Shown here: one piece after another, positions 31,471-43,168 of the stretch
Position numbering within the stretch: the first letter of the stretch is position 1
Layout of the letters: each line of letters begins with the position of its first letter
NCBI GenBank assembly: GCA_022414725.1
Contig: CM039463.1
Location: 28,657,569-28,721,568, forward strand
DNA length: 64,000 bases
Origin: Microglena sp. YARC
Taxonomy: Eukaryota > Chlorophyta > Chlorophyceae > Chlamydomonadales > Chlamydomonadaceae
Direction: 5' to 3'
Position numbers and translations under genes: made by a program
Notes under the pieces: model-generated
What the model was told of the DNA's origin: nothing
The model's database searches: none
The model's input: the letters and a program-made list of their open reading frames with translations, nothing else

Positions 31471-32343
31471 GTCTCCATATGCCCAAAGGAGTAGACGTGA
31501 GCGGCCGAGTCACTTCTACTCCTAACGGGGCTAATACATTATATTGCTGTTGTTGGAAGTGCTCCCCTTATGACGTTTTGTCGTTAGGATTATTTTTTTT
31601 CTTGAAAAAAAACATTGTGTACATTCGGAGAAAGGTCAGATTCAGGGTTGGAATAATTAAATAGTTCACCACGGCGTGTGATTGAGGGGGACAGCCCGTT
31701 TGCTTTCAGGGGGCTCCGCCAAAAAATCTTGTACCAACTCAAAATCTGCCTACATATGGGCTTCCTGCTAAACGATTTCGAAAGTTTGTACACTGATAGA
31801 CTGATTAAATCAACCAAAGAGCGCAGTTTATGCTCCCTTGTTAACATTGCTCGGGAGGACTTGTAATTGGAAGACGGCGAGCTGCTTCAGAGGAACCACA
31901 ACCACTTCACAATGTAATTCAAGAAGCGAGGGCAGTTAATAGTAATAGAGAGATCGTAGATCGACTTTTACATGATGCAAAACTGAGAGTTGCGGTATGT
32001 GAAGAAAAATTCTCGAATCCGATCACCCTTGCAGACAAAAAAACGCATTGGCACAACAATCCTTACACTGGACCACACTTCCAATCCCTAAGCAGCTCAA
32101 GAAGTAGACACCAGTGCACCAGTAGAACACCAGCACACTTCCAATCCCTAAGCAGCTCAAGAAGTAGACACCAGCAGGACACCAGCAGGAGATACCAGTG
32201 GTGATAGACCGACAGGCTGTCTTCCACATCTTGGATTGAATTGATTATGCTACAGCGTAATTGATTATGCTACAACGTAAAGGCTAGAGCCATGTAACCA
32301 AGATCAAGTCCATGTTCTACCACTATGCCGCGAGGGCCTCTAC
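31471..32343. other. Intergenic, between converging AIP2-like and L22 genes
   Basis: No recognised gene. 31683-31710 resembles family I. A 65-bp direct duplication (cacttccaatccctaagcag, ctcaagaagtagacaccag) is at about 32075-32180. Family L (agccatgtaaccaagatcaa) is at 32288-32312. Confidence 0.5.
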
Positions 32344-32527
32344 CAGGGTACTTCAGAGGACCCCCAGCTCTGCTGCCTGAGACGCAACCAATTGTGTAGC
32401 CTGCGTCCTGCGACGCAACGGACCCTCCCTTCTGGTCAACGGGCCCTCCCCACGTTGCGTCGTAGGACGCAACAGACCCTTCAAGGTTGCGTCTGCGGAG
32501 GAGGACGCGGTGTCCTGAACAACCGTG
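32344..32527. mobile_element. hAT-like MITE just after the L22 stop codon
   Basis: Starts CAGGGTACTTCAG and ends GAACAACCGTG, a weaker inverted end. It is flanked by an exact 8-bp duplication GCCTCTAC (32336-32343 and 32528-32535). The right duplication overlaps the L22 stop codon, so the insertion hit the very end of the coding region without changing the protein. Confidence 0.7.
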
Positions 32528-32531
32528 GCCT

Positions 32532-32658
32532 CTACCACTTCTTGATGCTCTTGTACTTCAGTCCCTTCATGAACTTCTCGGCGTCCTTAGCAGAGGCAGG
32601 CAAGGTCTCCTCCAACTTGATGGACATGTGGAAAGTGGGCTTTAAGATCTTCACTCCC
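32532..32658 (-). CDS. rpl22: Plastid uL22 exon 5 (terminal)
   Basis: Acceptor 'gtccgcag' then [41 protein letters not shown] and stop TAG. The first base completes the Arg codon of exon 4. The Lys-rich tail is longer than in bacterial L22. Confidence 0.85.
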
Positions 32659-35503
32659 CTGCGGACGTCATATGGACAGGTGCGCAGAACAGGATCAGTG
32701 ACAGGACACGTTAATGGACATTATAGGATCAGGAACACCCCCCTGTAGATGTCAAATGGACGGGTACACAGGAATAGATCAGGGATAGGAACAGGATCAT
32801 GGACAGAACAGGATCAGGACCCCCCCCCCCCCCCCCCCCCCCCCTGCCAATATCAAATGGACGGGTGCACAGGACAGGATCAGGGACAGGACTATGGACA
32901 TGACAGGAACACACCCATAGCATGCGGATGTCAAATGGACGGGTGCACAGAACAGGATCATTGACATAACAGGATCAGGATAATGCACTGAACAGAATAG
33001 GGACAGGCTCAGGAACACCCCCTGCGGATGTCAACTGGAAATAACAGGATCAAGTCCATTGACATAGCAGGATCAGGATAATGCACAGAACAGAACAGGG
33101 ACAGGCTCAGGAACACCCCCTACGGATGTCAACTGGACATAACAGGATCAAGTCCATTGCCATAACAGGATCAGGGTATTGCACATGATAGGACCAGGGA
33201 CATGATCAGGACCATGGACTGAACAGGATAAGGAACAGGATCATGGACAGAACAGGATCAGGTACACCCCCTTGCGGATGTCAAATGGACTGGACAGGAT
33301 CAGGGGCAGGATTGGGCCACAGGATCCTGTCTGACTGACTATAGGATCAGATTAAGTCAGGTCGGGGTAGGTCAGGTCAGGGCAAGGCAGACGACTAGAG
33401 CAGCGCAGAGAACAAGATGAGGGCAAGCGTTCAGATAAATGGATGAGGGCTGAGAACAGGTCCCATGAGTTTGGAATCTCTCGAGTACAGGATGAGGGCA
33501 GGGGTTAATATAAATGGATGAGGGCCGGGAACAGGTCCCATGAGTTTGGACTCCCTCGAGGAGAGGATGAGGGCAGGGGTTCATATAAATGGATGAGGGC
33601 CGAGAACAGGTCCCATGAGTTTGGAATCTCCCGAGGAGAGGAATAAGGCAGGGGGTTGTCGATAGGATTCTGACAAAAATATCAGGGCAGACTAGGTCGT
33701 AAGCTCTGAGGAGAGGATGAGGACAGGGGTTTGATCGGGGGGGGGGGGGGGGGGAGCAGGAAATAAGTTCTGTACCCCATCTACACTTTAAATAGAGCTT
33801 CTCCTTAGGATCCTATTACAACTTTTTTTTACCCAAAAGGTGAACAAGGTGAAGTTTGAGGTCTCCAAGGTTGTTTACCCAAATCTCAAAATTCAGATAA
33901 ATCACGCACCTGCCCTGAGCTCGGGGCCTCATTCGCTTCATAGTAGGTCCGCCATCAGCAGTGCACTCGCTAACGTACAAGAAGGCCTTGGTGGCGCCGT
34001 TGTTGTTCTTTGCATTGGCAGCGGCCTAGGAGGGATGGTGGAGTTTAGGGTCTTTATGGGGATACTTAGGTGTTGGTGATGTTGGTGATGATGATGGTTA
34101 TGATGGTGGAGTTTAGGGTCTTTATGGATATGCTTTGGTGTTGGTGATGTTGGTGATGATGATGGTTATGATGGTGGAGTTTAGGGTCTTTATGGATATG
34201 CTTTGGTGTTGGTGAAGGTGATGGTGATGATGATGGTGGAGTTTAAGGTCTTTACGGGGATGCTTTGGTGTTGGTGATTATGATGATTATGATGGTGGAG
34301 TCTAGGATCTTTACGGGGATGCTTCGGTGTTGGTCATGATTATGATGATAATGGTGGAGTTTAGGGTCTCTCTGGGGATGCTTTGGGGTTGGTGATGATG
34401 ATAATGATGATGATGGTGGATTATAAGGTCTTTACGGGGATGCTTTGGTGTTGGTGTTGGTGATGATGATGGTGGAGTTTAGGGTCTTTATGGGGATGCT
34501 TTGGTGTTGGTGATGATGTTGGTGAGAGGGTGAGAGGGCAGTCAGGGGCAGGGACTTAGGCAGGCATTGGTCGTGGGTCGGCATCCACTGCCGACATACG
34601 GTGCAAACTCCCTCGTTATGTAGAAGTTTGGGTGTGGTTGAGTGTTACCCCATAATAATAAGTCAACACACTAGTTTTGAATTGGCATTGGTGCTGGTGT
34701 GATTGGTGGAGGGTTGGCATCTCCCACCGACATATGCGTGCCTACTTGTGCCTACTCCCTGGTTCTGTAGGAGATTAGGAGTGGTAAAGTTTTAACCACC
34801 TCAAGCCGGGCACACAAGTGAACACAAGAATTTCAAATTGGCAGTGGTGCTGGTGTGATTGGTAGTGGGTCAGCCCCGAGCTGGGCACACAAGTGAACAC
34901 AAGAGTTTCGAATTGGCAGTGGTGCTGGTGTGATTGGCAATGGGTCGGCCCCGAGCTGGGTACACAAGTGAACACAAGAGTTTCGAATTGGCTCTGGTGC
35001 AGGTGTGATTGGTAGTGGGTCGGCCTCTCCCGCTGACATACGGTGCATACTCCCTCATTATGTAGGAGTTTGGGTGTGGTGAAGGGTTACCCCATAATGA
35101 GCTGGGCGCACAAGTGAACACAAGAGTTTCAAATTGGCACTGGTGCTGGTGTGATAGGTCATGGCTGGGCATCTCCTGCCGACATACGGTGCAAACTCCC
35201 TCGATATGCAATAGTTTGGGTGTGGTTCAGTGTTACCCCATAATGAGATGGGCGCACAAGTCAACACACTAGTTTTGAATTGGCACTGGTGCTGGTGTGA
35301 TTGGTCGTGGGTCAGCTTCTCCCGCCGACATACGCGTGCCTACTCCCTCATTATGTAGGAGCGACTCCACCTATCACCTCAACGAAATCTTCGGGTCTTA
35401 AATATGGAGACCCGCCCTTGTGACAGAAGAAAAGCTAGCGTCACAAAACAAAGGTGCACTTCCAGACACCAGGACATTCACGACCAGCTCGCAAGCCTTG
35501 TAG

Positions 35504-35537
<34 letters not shown>

Positions 35538-38500
35538 TAGACAGACCCATGCAGCGATAGAATAGCAACGGCTCGCAAAAAAAGCACTTGCAGACATGAG
35601 GACCTTTACGATTGGCTAGCATGCCTTGTAACCCCTCTCCCCCCCCCCCCCCCCCCCCCCCAGTTTAGCTGGACCCACGCATAGCCATGCAGCGGCAGAA
35701 TGCAAAACGTTGTAAACAAATGAAAACTTACAGACATGAGGACCTTCACGATTGGCTCGCATGCCTTGTAAGGCAACATTTGGAGAATGGCCAGAGAGGA
35801 GACATAAGACTTGCCACGGATGAGGTCCAAGATACGCCTGATCTGTGGGCACAAGGAGGGGCGTGTGGGGGTTAGCTTGTGGGGGGCGTGTGGGGCGTGT
35901 GTGTGTGTGTGTGGGGGGGGGGTAGCTTGTGGGCACAAGGAGGGGCGTGGGGGGGGGGGGGGGGGGGGTAGCCTGAAGGGCTAGTCTGGAAGTACACAGG
36001 GTTATCCACAGAGACTTGCCACGGATGAGGTCCAAGATGCGCCTGATCTGTGGGCACAAGGAGGGGCATGTGGGGTTAGCTTGTGAGGGTAAGTCTGTGG
36101 TACAAGGAGGGGCATGTGGGGGTTAGCCTATGGGCACAAGGAGGGGCGTGGGGGTGGGGTGGTGGAGGGGGGGGGTAGCTTGTGGGCACAAGGAGGGGCA
36201 CGTGGGGGTTAGCCTGTAGGGCTAGTCTGGGCTAGTATGTGAGAACAGAGGGTTACCCACATAGACTGAGGACTGAGCTCTGGGCTTCATAAGTCCCTGT
36301 GAGTGTGTGCGTATGTGCATGTGGCCGTGAGAGTGTGTTTGTGTGTGTCAGGTGAGCTCGATTCGGCGGAGCCCCCTCTTCAAGGGGGCGGGAGCCCCCA
36401 TTAACCCATTTGTCCGTTTGATGGAAAAACTTGAAGCCTGACACGTCAGCCAACGGTCGCGTAACTAACTCACTTCGGTCAGCTCCATCGTTGCCACCTT
36501 TCGTTCTGTTGCCATCACACTCTGCCAATTTTCCGTGTCGCTTGCGACGCTACATAGGACTTGTCAAAATTGCGATGCTTATGTGTGCTCTTAAGGTAGT
36601 CAAACTGGTTTAAAGTCTTATAATTGTTATACAAAATACAATGTTCATCGAGGGGCTTTGGGGAGGTAATATTGGGGTTCAACAGGGGAACACGTGGATA
36701 TACAGTTTCTGTGAGGGTGCAAACAGTTTTTTTTTTCATATCTGAAAGTGGGTATTTCCTAGATTTATGGCCCTTGGGGCTCCTCCAGGGACAGCATTTT
36801 GGTGCTTTCTATAGCATTTTGTAGCTTTTTAGGACCAGGGCCATTTTGGGCAAGCAACAAAAAACTTTAATTTCTTTTTTATAGCGATAATTTGCTTAAA
36901 CGGGGTCAAAAGTAGCAAATGCTTTACATGGCGGGGAAAAAAATCCCTGCTGTGAGGGTGCAAAGAGGGGCATGTGAGTATCCTTGCGTGCATGTGCATG
37001 TCTATGTTTTTCTGTGTGCGTTACTGATGGGTGGCTATGTGTGTGGAGAGAGTGTGTAATTTGTGTGGAGGATACTGATTGTAAGGGTGGCTGAGTGTTT
37101 GAGGTGCGGGAGTGGGGCGTGTAGGTTGTGGGCGGGAATCCTGATTGGAAGGGTGGCTGTGCGTCTGGGGTGTGTGCGTGGGGTGCGTGTATAGGTTGTG
37201 TAGGGTAATTATGATTGTGAACACATGAAGAGGGTTTGTCTATTGACTGATTAGAACTCACACAATACAGCTCTCTGCCCCCTATCCATCACCACCAAAC
37301 GCACACAAACCAAATCCACACCTTACGAATAAGAGCCTTGTTTACCTGGCCCAAAGAAAATTGTCCAGTAAAGCGCAGCTAGCTGCAATTACAAGGTACA
37401 TCTGGGGGCGTGGCCCCAGCTTAGCACCACTTGCATTTGCAAAGTGGCGCCAAATGCATGCAAGTGGAGTAGAGTAGCATACCGGTGAATAATACACAAG
37501 CGCCTGGGGCCCATCCATGACCACCACCACACCCACACAACTACACATACTGCCCCTCATCCATCACCACCACAACCATACAACTGCCCCTCATCCATCG
37601 CCACCACACACCCTCTACATGCACAACTGCTTCCCATCCATCACCACCACACCCACACCACACACAGCTGCCCCCCATCCATCACCAAACACACTGCACA
37701 CACAACTGCCCCCCATCCACCACCACACACATTACTGCTCCCCATGCATTACCACCACACAAACACACCCTCTACACACACAACTGCTCCCCATGCATTA
37801 CCACCACACAAACACACCCTCTACACACACAACTGCTCCCCATGCATTACCACCACAAAAAACACACCCTCTACACACACAACTGCTCCCCATGCATTAC
37901 CACCACACAAACACACCCTCTACACACACAACTATTCCCCATGCATTACCACCACACAAACACACCCTCTACACACACAACTGCTCCCCATGCATTACCA
38001 CCACACAAACACACCCTCTACACACACAACTGCCCCCCATCCATCCACCCATCTATCACCACCACACACACTATAAACACAACTGCCCTGCATCTATCAC
38101 CACACACACACACTACACACTCAACTGCCCCCATCCATTACCACCACACACAAACACCCTCTACACACTCAACTGCCCCCATCCATCACCACCACATACA
38201 CACACTACACACACAACTGCCCTCCATCCATGACCAGCGCACACACACTCAACTGCCCCCACCCATCACCACCACACACACACTACACAAACAACTGCCC
38301 CCCATCCACCCATCACCACCACACACAAACACTACTGCCCCCCATCCACCACACACACACACCACACACAAACCAAATTCACACCAAACAAACGAGAACC
38401 CAGGCACTGGGGTACAGGGGCCTGGGCCTGGTGGTGGGTGGGTGGGGGCAGGCACAGGGTTCCCAGGCACTGGGGTATAGGGGCCAAGCCTGCTTTCCCG

Positions 38501-40138
38501 TGCTGAAGACGAGACTGCTTCCAAAGCTGCTGAGCACTCTCAACTTCATCTCATTGAACCACAGCCCAAGGACTTTCATTTCCACTATATATAGCGATCG
38601 CTAGTTTTGACCCCGGTTTGGCGAAATTATCGCTGTAAAATAAGTAAAAAAAAAAGTTGTTTTTTGGGGCCCTCAATGGCCCTAACAGCTACAGAAGGCT
38701 ATAGAGAGCACTAAAACGCTGTCCCTGGAGGAGGCCTAATACCATAAAGCTAGAAGAAACCCACTTTCAGATTTGAAAACAAAATCACTGTACAGCCTGT
38801 AAGACTAAGAAGTACAGCTTGCGTCTATTTCAAGGACTCGAGAGCCACAGCTTATATCTCCTCCCATTCAAATTCCACATCCTTGCACACTCTATCTGAA
38901 AGGAATGTAGCCAATCTCTTCCAGTTCATCTTCGACAACCTCGCAAACCAGTGGTTTTCTTTTCAGCTACGAGCAGCAGCTTCTAGGCAGCTCCTTTGCC
39001 TTGCTAATCAGCCAAGCCTGGTGCAACCTCGGGCACCTTGAAGCTGGCATAATCAGCTGTCCAGAACTGCTGTAATAGTTTGGTGTGGCCCAGTGGCCTG
39101 ATCAGGGAGCTGCCAAGAAGCTGCAATGAGAAGCCGAAAAGAAAAACACCACACTACACTACACCACACCACACTTCACCACGACATGACACAACACCAC
39201 ACCACACAACTCACAACAACACAACTCGACGCCAACTACATCTGAATGAACAACAGCTTTGCCTCTCTCCTCTAATTTGACCTCAACACCCTCGACATAC
39301 CACATCCTAGATATATATTTACGCAGCTGATTAATGCGGCCAATGAATGTATGTTACAGTCCAGGGGTATGCCACACAGGCTAAAGGGACTTGTAATGGA
39401 ATGGCTAAAGGGAAATGGTAATGGAATCAGGCTACTCAACAAGCACCTAGGTTACACAAGAAAAAGTGGATGATAAGGGTGACAGGGTGTATAGGAGTGA
39501 CAGCCTGGACAGGATAACGGATGAACCCCTGGCTCTCATCCAGCCATGCGACTGGACCTGTCCAAGCCCATGCTGACTCAATCCGATCTCGCTGCCAGCT
39601 GGTACAATTACGCACCTTGAAGGGGGATCCGCGCTGGAACCTGGTGTTTGCATATCCTCCGCGAGGGCCTTCTGCGCTAAGATCGCTCACAGGGGCAGCA
39701 ACCTCCTCAACAGCGGCGGCCGGGGCATCGGCAACAGCAGTGGCCTGGGCAGGCTCCTCAGCAGCCTCGCATCGCACTGGAGACACGGGCTTGGAGAGAC
39801 GAGCACGGCCCTACAGGGGAGTGGAGGTACGAGTTCAGAGCTTCAGCTGCTAAACATCCCGAGCTTCTAAATTGGATACGAATTGGTCGCAGGAATTCTA
39901 CACAAGTAGGCTGCAGGGATTGGCTGAGTTGCTGCGGCCCACAGCCAGAAGATAGCATGACTGGCGAACGAGAATAAGAACCAGCCATACTTGATTGGAA
40001 GGGATTATAAATGGGTAGATAACGCAATTAGCAACTGCAAGCCATCGTCCCCATATTCACCGTGGACACGCGGACCGGCTTGAAAGGAACGACGCCCCTC
40101 TGGACAACGGTGTTCCTGAGGACGGACTTAGCTAACAT
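32532..40138 (-). CDS. rpl22: Plastid ribosomal protein uL22, whole gene (5 exons)
   Basis: Exons in transcription order: 40138-40061, 39810-39616, 35842-35732, 34025-33910, 32658-32532. All phases agree; 208 aa. The first 90 or so residues are a transit-like and Ala/Glu-rich extension. The L22 domain then reads [17 protein letters not shown]...[15 protein letters not shown]...[10 protein letters not shown]...MRPRAQGR...[10 protein letters not shown]. Role: large-subunit protein of the chloroplast ribosome, near the exit tunnel. A C-terminal tail ([16 protein letters not shown]...) extends beyond the usual end. It diverges from RIO1. Confidence 0.88.
32659..33345 (-). repeat. Acceptor ladder of uL22 exon 5
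   Basis: On the plus strand, six copies of 'ccccctgcggatgtcaaatg' then 'gacgggtgcacaggacagga' lie near 32738, 32845, 32927, 33009, 33117 and 33272. These are the reverse complement of the acceptor region (ccatatgacgtccgcag/ggg). Units are about 80-155 bp; a poly-C run sits at 32820-32843. Confidence 0.85.
33370..33780 (-). repeat. 80-bp tandem repeat
   Basis: Three to four units of 'ggatgagggc.gggaacaggt' + 'cccatgagtttgga.tc'. A poly-G run is at 33739-33754. Within uL22 intron 4. Confidence 0.85.
33910..34025 (-). CDS. rpl22: Plastid uL22 exon 4
   Basis: Acceptor 'atccctcctag' then [38 protein letters not shown] and the first two bases of Arg, donor gtgcgt. This is the conserved core of L22 (AAANA...KRxxPRAQGR). 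Confidence 0.88.
34030..34530 (-). repeat. GATGATGGTGGAG minisatellite
   Basis: About eight units near 60 bp of 'gatggtggagtttagggtct' + 'ttatggggatgctttggtgt' + 'tggtgatgatgat'. Confidence 0.9.
34555..35370 (-). repeat. Tandem array, 80-180 bp units
   Basis: About eight units containing 'cacaagtgaacacaagagtt', 'tcgaattggcactggtgctg' and 'gtgtgattggtagtgggtcg', plus 'ctcccgccgacatacggtgc' in the longer type. Two unit types alternate. Confidence 0.85.
35440..35731 (-). repeat. Copies of the uL22 exon 3 end with poly-C
   Basis: Two decayed copies of the exon 3 end and donor (plus strand: cagacatgaggacctttacg, attggctagcatgccttgta) lie near 35594-35632 and 35464-35503. Each is followed by a 20-35 base poly-C tract. 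Confidence 0.85.
35732..35842 (-). CDS. rpl22: Plastid uL22 exon 3
   Basis: Acceptor 'tgtgcccacag' then [37 protein letters not shown], donor gtaagt; phase 0 on both sides. It is the most conserved L22 segment ([14 protein letters not shown]...PYRACEPI). Confidence 0.9.
35843..36240 (-). repeat. Acceptor ladder of uL22 exon 3
   Basis: The plus strand repeats 'atctgtgggcacaaggaggg' units near 35843, 35930, 36050, 36133 and 36181. One long copy (36012-36060) includes 'acttgccacggatgaggtcc' + 'aagatgcgcctgat', the exon start itself. G-rich spacers. Confidence 0.85.
36361..36560 (-). repeat. Dispersed element family D
   Basis: Same orientation as 16871-17078: 'ggcggagccccctcttcaag', 'gacacgtcagccaacggtcg' and the end 'gtgtcgcttgcgacgc'. 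Confidence 0.8.
36730..36952 (-). repeat. Dispersed element family E, inverted
   Basis: Reverse complement of the 29399-29616 copy: 'ctgaaagtgggtatttccta', 'ccagggacagcattttggtg', 'tttatagcgataattt'. Confidence 0.8.
36953..37510. other. uL22 intron 2, unclassified
   Basis: Partly repetitive (gattggaagggtggctg words near 37085 and 37145). No exon is required or seen here. Confidence 0.4.
37515..38370 (+). repeat. CCATCCATCACCACCACACA minisatellite
   Basis: About 20 units of 'aactgccccccatccatcac' + 'caccacacacacac'. The stretch 37735-38030 has near-identical 56-bp units ('ccatgcattaccaccacaca'). Confidence 0.9.
38567..38793 (+). repeat. Dispersed element family E, near complete
   Basis: Matches 29399-29616 along its whole length, including 'ctatatatagcgatcgctag' and 'aaacccactttcagatttga'. 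Confidence 0.8.
38951..39150. mobile_element. MITE family K with long inverted ends
   Basis: The left end 'ggttttcttttcagctacga' + 'gcagcagcttctaggcagct' and the reverse-complemented right end 'gtttttcttttcggcttctc' + 'attgcagcttcttggcagct' form inverted repeats of about 40 bp. About 200 bp long and non-coding. Related copies are at 30692 and 42720. Confidence 0.65.
39616..39810 (-). CDS. rpl22: Plastid uL22 exon 2
   Basis: Acceptor 'cccctgtag' then [20 protein letters not shown]..., an Ala/Glu/Val-rich stretch, ending [15 protein letters not shown], donor gtgcgt. VRCEA resembles a transit-peptide cleavage region, so the mature protein may start there. SPFK leads straight into the L22 domain. 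Confidence 0.8.
40061..40138 (-). CDS. rpl22: Plastid uL22 exon 1, transit-like N-terminus
   Basis: [20 protein letters not shown] then PVRVST, donor gtgaat, phase 0. It is basic, rich in Ser, Thr, Val and Arg, and has no acidic residues, as expected for a chloroplast transit peptide. An upstream in-frame extension is open but has no better start. Confidence 0.7.
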
Positions 40139-40569
40139 CTTTGAAACTACAGGAGAACGGTGGCTGACGATATGGGGACAGTATAGGCTGGGAGGAGAAG
40201 GAAAGATAAAGCAGTACGATCCCTGCCCAATCCACACTGTACTGGTGGTTCGTTGTTGGGTTGGGTTCGGGGCACCCCACATCGGTTCACAATTGGTTGA
40301 GATTATACCAGAAGCTAGGCAAGAGTTGGTTGTTAATCCGTTTCCAAAGGTGCTCTTGAGTCCGCCCTGGAGTGCACCTACTCTGGTGCAAGTGGCGGTC
40401 TCACAGCCCAGCTCGCAGCCGCCCTGCTGTCTGCAGGACCTACACACCAACTGACTTCAAACCGACTCGCATGGCTCGCTTCCCCCTCCTTCCATTTGAG
40501 CAAGGAGTTAGCTTGTGTTTGTGTTTCAATCCCCTTCTGCTCATGCCAGCATTATTTACAACCTTATAA
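40139..40569. promoter_or_regulatory. Divergent promoter region of uL22 and RIO1
   Basis: 431 bp separate the two start codons, so both promoters and leaders must share this segment unless upstream untranslated exons exist. 'ttataa' lies directly at the RIO1 ATG and is too close to act as its TATA box. No clear paired motif was found. Confidence 0.55.
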
Positions 40570-40894
40570 ATGTCCCCTGTCAACATGATGGCTACTGAAG
40601 TGCCACTGCATGTTTTGGAGGCTCGCTATGCCGACGACTCTGATGAAGATGAAACCATTGCGGCCGCTGAGGTCTTACCTGCTTCCATGGACGTCGCAGC
40701 TGTGGGAAGTGCCGGTAAAGCATTGGAGGCTGAGAGCAGGGCACAAGGCACCGGCGCCCAAACTGAGGGTGAGCCCGTTTCGAACGGTGTACAGGAGGCT
40801 GGGGATGACGCTGAGGAAGAAGAGGAGGACGACGACTTCACAGATGAGGATGAGACCCTCGCTGCTGCTGAGGAGTGGGCCGACTTCAATGAAG
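40570..40894 (+). CDS. RIOK1: RIO1 exon 1
   Basis: 108 codons plus one base. It starts [13 protein letters not shown] and is rich in Asp/Glu, with two similar acidic blocks, [13 protein letters not shown] and [14 protein letters not shown], suggesting an internal duplication. Donor gtaggc in phase 1. Another ATG lies six codons in. Confidence 0.75.
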
Positions 40895-42033
40895 GTAGGC
40901 CCCCTTTCCCCCACACACCCACACCCACACCGCTACACCCACATCCACAGCCCCACCACACCCACAGCCCCCCCCCCCCCCCCCCCATCACCACCACACA
41001 CACACACACTTTAACGCTCTGGCCCTGTAGACTTCGAGTCGTGAGTGATACATCTCCCAATCTGACACTTAAAGTCTGAAGTGCACCACCACACCACCAC
41101 GCCACACACCGCACCACCACCACACCACCACCACCACCACCACCACCACACCGCACCACCACCACACCACCACGCCACACACCGCACCACCACCACCACA
41201 CCACGACACCACCATCACCACACCACGACACCACCACCACCACCACCACCACCACCCACACCACACCACACCACACCGCCACCACGCCACACACCGCACC
41301 ACCACCACACCACACGAAAAAGCTGGTATCACTGTGCCAACCAAGCCTGGTCTTATTACACTGCTGACTCGTGTCGCCCGCAGGTTTGCAGTTCAAGGGC
41401 TGTGCTGATGTGGTAGTGGTGTCGGTGGTGTGTGTGTGGGGGGGCGGGGTGGGGGTGGGGGGAGAAGCGCATTTCACCTTCAGCACTGTCAGTCAAATCT
41501 GCTAGTAATACACCAACCAATCCTTGTAAACACTGCTGACTTGTGTCGCTTGCAGGCTTGCGGCCGAAAGGCTGTACCAATGTGGTGGTGGTGTGTGTGG
41601 TGTGTGTGTGTTGTGGGGGGGGGGGGGGGGGGGGGGGGAGAAGCGCATTTCACCTTCAGCTCTGTCAGTTAAAGCCATTAGTAATACACCAACCAATCCT
41701 TGTAACACTGCTGACTTGTGTCGCTTGCAGGCTTGCAGCCGAAAGGCTGTACCGATGTGGTGGTGGTATTGGTGGTGGGTGTGGGGTGGTTGGGGGGGGG
41801 GGGGGGGGGGGGGGGGGAAGCGCATTCCACCTTCAGCACTGTCAGTCAAAACAGCAACTAATGCACCAACCAATCACATGCAGGCTTGCAGTCCAAGGGC
41901 TGTACTGGGACGTACTTCCATGGGGGTATGGGAGCACGGCCCAATGCCGGTGGAGGTACAGCCAACCGAAAGACCATCATGCAGCCTAACTCCAATAGCA
42001 TGCAGGTGAGGCCAATAGCAGGTTTTCTTTTCC

Positions 42034-42069
<36 letters not shown>

Positions 42070-42558
42070 CGCACAAACGCACACACACACACACACAAAA
42101 TACCATCATGCAGTCTAACTCCAATAGCATGCAGGTGGGTCATGCAGCCAAGATAGGTAGGTATGGTGGGTGGTGGTAGTGGTGTTCTTTTGGGGGTAGG
42201 GGGGGGGGGGGGGGGGGGGGGATTCTTGGGTGATTATGGGTAGGGGGGGGGGGGGGGGGGGGAGTTCTTGGGTGGGAGGAGGGGGGGGGTTCTTGGGTGG
42301 GGGGGGAGGGGGTGTGGGGAGGGAGGGGAGGGGGGGGGGGGGGGTAGTGGTTGGGGGTAGTGGTGGGGTATGGGGGTGGGGGGGGGGGGGGAGGGGGGAG
42401 GATCTTGGGTGGGGGGGGGAGTGCTTTTTCTGGGGGGGGATGGGATGAAGGCAAGCATGCACGCGAGGCCAATAGCAGGGTTTTCTTTTCTCGGAGTCCA
42501 GGAACGCCGATCCAAGTCAGTACTGGTCATGCAGGGAAACAATTATTATGTCTCCCCC

Positions 42559-42617
<59 letters not shown>

Positions 42618-43136
42618 GCTCACACTCAAACCACACAAAAGAGAACGCCTTCAGGGGCGTGGTGTCAAGGGGACCCTCCCGTACGCCGCAGGTGGGGAAA
42701 GTCACCATGGCAGACACACACACTCGAAGGTGGACTAGGCTGCTTTAGTTTTGGCTGATTAGCCAGCCAGGGGATCTGCCCAGAAGCTGCTGCCCGTTGC
42801 TGGGGGGTAAAACAGTGGATGTAAACAAATTGACAATCGAAAAATAATGGCTTAAAAAAAATAGAAAATAGAAAATAAGTAGTAGGTTAAACGGTGGCTT
42901 TAAACAATCTGAATAAATAGAAATCTAGATTAAAATAGAAAATAGTGACTTCCGGGGCATTTCATTGACAAAAGTGTCCACTTCAAATCTGGACCAGCTC
43001 GGGGAATATGATGTGCCTCAACTTGAAAATATAAAAAAAAAAACTCGGGGGCCCGAGTTAATCTGAAGGGGAATTGACCATACAACTTGTTCACATCATG
43101 GCTGGTCATGACAATCAATGTGACCACACAGACACA

Positions 43137-43168
<32 letters not shown>

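Noticed and set aside
37517..38480. His/Thr/Pro-rich frames of up to 238 codons
   Set aside because: Simple CACCACACA minisatellite within an intron of the minus-strand uL22 gene.
39436..39786. The uL22 exon 2 frame first read as PsaE-like (RYPV after an acidic stretch)
   Set aside because: The apparent RYPV part lies beyond the donor at 39615; exons 3-5 show clear L22 motifs.
41031..41040. A 10-base micro-exon (tgtag/acttcgagtc/gtgagt) in RIO1
   Set aside because: Splice signals look good, but its inclusion breaks the phase between exons 1 and 2, which fit exactly without it.
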